Shown: piece after piece, positions 62,264-64,000 of the stretch | How the letters are laid out: each line of letters opens with the position of its first letter | How positions within the stretch are numbered: the stretch's first letter is position 1 | DNA from: Cymbomonas tetramitiformis | Taxonomy: Eukaryota; Chlorophyta; Pyramimonadophyceae; Pyramimonadales; Pyramimonadaceae | DNA length: 64,000 bases | Assembly: GCA_001247695.2 (NCBI GenBank) | Contig: LGRX02029142.1 | Span: 1 to 64,000 of the forward strand | Direction of reading: 5' to 3' | The notes under the pieces: model-generated | What the model was told of the DNA's origin: nothing | The model's input: the letters and a program-made list of their open reading frames with translations, nothing else | Databases searched by the model: none | Program-made: the position numbers and the translations under genes

Positions 62264-63845
62264 TCATCTTGTCATTTGGTCCAGGACGGTATTAGTGTCC
62301 ACAGCCTGACGACCAAGGCACAACACATAATTTAGATATGAGGGTATGCCACAACATCCCATTGCAAAACTCTGCATATCAGGAGACACGGAGGAAAGGC
62401 AGGCTAGAGAACAACAAGCGACTTTTTTATTGAAGACGAAAAACTTGTAAATGTAGCGGTCAGGGAGGGCTGCGTGTACCCAGCTGCTTTCGTAAACAAT
62501 AGCCTCGCTCTATCGTGCAGGCTCGATACCGACCAGTGAACAAGTGCATAAGTGTCACGCGGCAGGGTAATTTACCTGCCCGGATTGCTCAAGACGGTTG
62601 CATATGCTCCGCACTTGCTCTCGATTGAAACCCATATTAGAGACTTCTTGCACTACTTGTTCATATTTGCCATAGGAATAGCTTGGCTGCGAGGAAGGCG
62701 GCGGTGGAGGGGGAGGGCGACCATACGAGCCAGAGGACGGTGTGTATGGCACAGCACCTGGAGGTGGCCCGTAGTGCATATCTGGAGGGGGCTGTGGTGG
62801 CGGGCCTCCACTGTACTGGGGAGGGGCGTAGTGCTGCTGGGGGTGGAGGTTGGAAAGAAGGCTGGGAGGAAGGCGCCCCATATTGCTGCATTGAGGGGTG
62901 GGGGCTGCATGGCGGTTGCTGCTGTGGCTGCTGATACACCGGTTCTGGGGGCTGTTGCGGGGGAGCCGGATATGGTTGCTGGGGAGCATACGAGGGGGCA
63001 GGGGCAGCGGCAGGGACAGGGGAATATGAAGGTGCAGAGGTGGGGACAGGAGCAGGAGGAGCAGCATACGCCTGTTGTGGCGGAGGAGGTAAAGAAAGCT
63101 GAGGAGAGGGCTCGGCAGGAACTGGGGCCGAAGTGGGTGCAGGCAGCGCAGGTGGCTGACTTTCGGTGGAAGTATCAGTTTCCAGGGAGGCTTTCTCAAG
63201 CTCTTTCTGAGTTTCTGCGACTTCCTGCCGGAAACCAACGAGGTCGTGAGAAAGATGCACACGAGGAACACACACTTTAACGTGTCGCCCTGTCAGTGGT
63301 CAGAGGAACTTCGCAGGTCGTGTTTCAAGTGCAAAAGGCAGCAGCTATGCTTCGTACGGCCATCGGTCTCAGGCAAGCTTAGCTAAGATCATGCTGAAGC
63401 GATGACATGAGTAGATCTGAAGTGAAAAATAGATTTGAGGGCTACAGTGCCTCAACACAAAAACACCAAGACACACTGAAAGAAGTTAGCTCCTTATGAC
63501 ATATGGTACAGATCCAGTCCCTAACAATACGAGGTCCCGTTCGCCGAGTAAAACCTTCACTGCCAAGGCAAGTGAAGGAGGTAGGAAATATAAGAGAAAC
63601 GAAAGTGAGCGTAAACGCACCATTTTGTCCTTCAGTATATTGACTTTGCGCGCCACTTCCTTACTCACCAAGTCAAGTGCTTTCAGACGCTCATCCGTAT
63701 TCTCTCGTTGCGTCGTAGTTTCGGTATGAAGCTCACCCACTGAGAGAGCAAGCTGTTCACAAGATTTTTCCAGGCCAACCAAACGTCCGTTCATGTTTTC
63801 CAGCACTCGAAGAAGGTCGGTCCGATATTTTTCCATAGTTCGTTC
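62264..63845 (-). CDS. FLOE-like / DUF1421 protein (5' exon not seen)
   Basis: Three minus-strand exons join in phase 0. Exon A (63845-63621, acceptor TTTCGCAG, donor ATG/GTGCGT) gives a coiled coil starting ERTMEKYRTDLLRVLENM. Exon B (63224-62576) continues EVAETQKELEKA, then a Pro/Gln/Ser/Tyr-rich low-complexity region, then the UBA-like KYEQVVQEVSNMGFNREQV with donor CAG/GTAAAT. Exon C (62305-62264) gives AVDTNTVLDQMTR and stop. This is the order of plant DUF1421 proteins, whose member FLOE1 is a water-sensing condensate protein. Within exon B the frame shifts by one base at a run of five C near 62845; this is either an assembly error or a null allele. The exon carrying the start codon should lie beyond about 63850, partly outside the window. 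Confidence 0.8.
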
Positions 63846-64000
63846 CTGCGAAACGAGTTTTCCTGTTTTCAAGGGAATGATATAGAAAGGTTCCACTCGG
63901 AAACAAGGCAAGCTAAGGTCGCAGCGAGAAATATGTCGGTGAGCGGCAGCGGGGATTTACGCCTCATAGCTCTAAAGCACAACAACAAACTTGCAACTCG
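63846..64000. other. Upstream intron or exon of the FLOE-like gene, unresolved
   Basis: The sequence before the exon A acceptor is probably intron. A preceding exon with donor could not be placed within the remaining 150 bp. Confidence 0.3.

Overview
This window is nuclear DNA from a eukaryote, most probably a prasinophyte-type green alga. Genes carry GT-AG introns. A DUF1421/FLOE-like gene of the green lineage lies at the right edge, and several element families (DIRS-like RT, gag-only LTR elements, Cys-rich repeat surface proteins) recall Cymbomonas-like algae. The species call is inference. There is no bacterial operon, tRNA, rRNA or CRISPR array. Most of the window is nested mobile DNA around a few host genes.

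Left part (1-14932): a 184-bp satellite; scattered minus-strand exons of an ankyrin/leucine-rich-repeat gene (about 10990 down to 2826) with TE debris between exons (three DIRS-like relics, a 477-bp near-perfect palindrome, a TTA-flanked MITE, and a 502-bp 5'-truncated non-LTR copy with a 10-bp target duplication); then a 3.9-kb non-LTR element fragment. That fragment encodes a PCIF1-like adenine methyltransferase domain, an intact RNase H and a C-terminal restriction-like endonuclease. Its 5' part is cut off by a hAT element.

Centre (14933-57395): a tandem array hAT1 - U1 - hAT2 - U2 - hAT3. The three hAT copies (3302 bp when complete) encode the same two-exon, 799-aa transposase. U1 (18160-34316) and U2 (37619-54093) are near-identical copies of one segment of about 6.15 kb. 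It carries an LTR/PBS relic, a GC-rich TIR element, a two-exon Cys-repeat membrane protein gene and a gag-only LTR element. After duplication U1 gained a 10,006-bp LTR element with no recognisable coding (TSD ACGAT). U2 gained a 1838-bp TRIM-like LTR element (TSD GAGCT), a 7562-bp RLE-type non-LTR retrotransposon with a 2345-codon ORF (TSD TGAAGGTGG) and an 891-bp TA-flanked element. U1 therefore keeps an intact membrane-protein gene and a split gag, while U2 keeps an intact gag and a twice-interrupted membrane-protein gene.

Right part (57396-64000): an unrecognised gene abutting hAT3, a decayed MULE with repeated TIR modules, a 5'-truncated RLE retrotransposon fragment, and a host FLOE-like gene whose splice sites can be followed exon by exon.

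The most interesting items are the methyltransferase-RNase H-RLE retroelement family, the large RLE element with RING and zinc-finger domains plus a candidate HDV-like ribozyme at its 5' end, and the hAT-bounded tandem duplication with different insertions in each copy. The last could also be an assembly join of two haplotypes.
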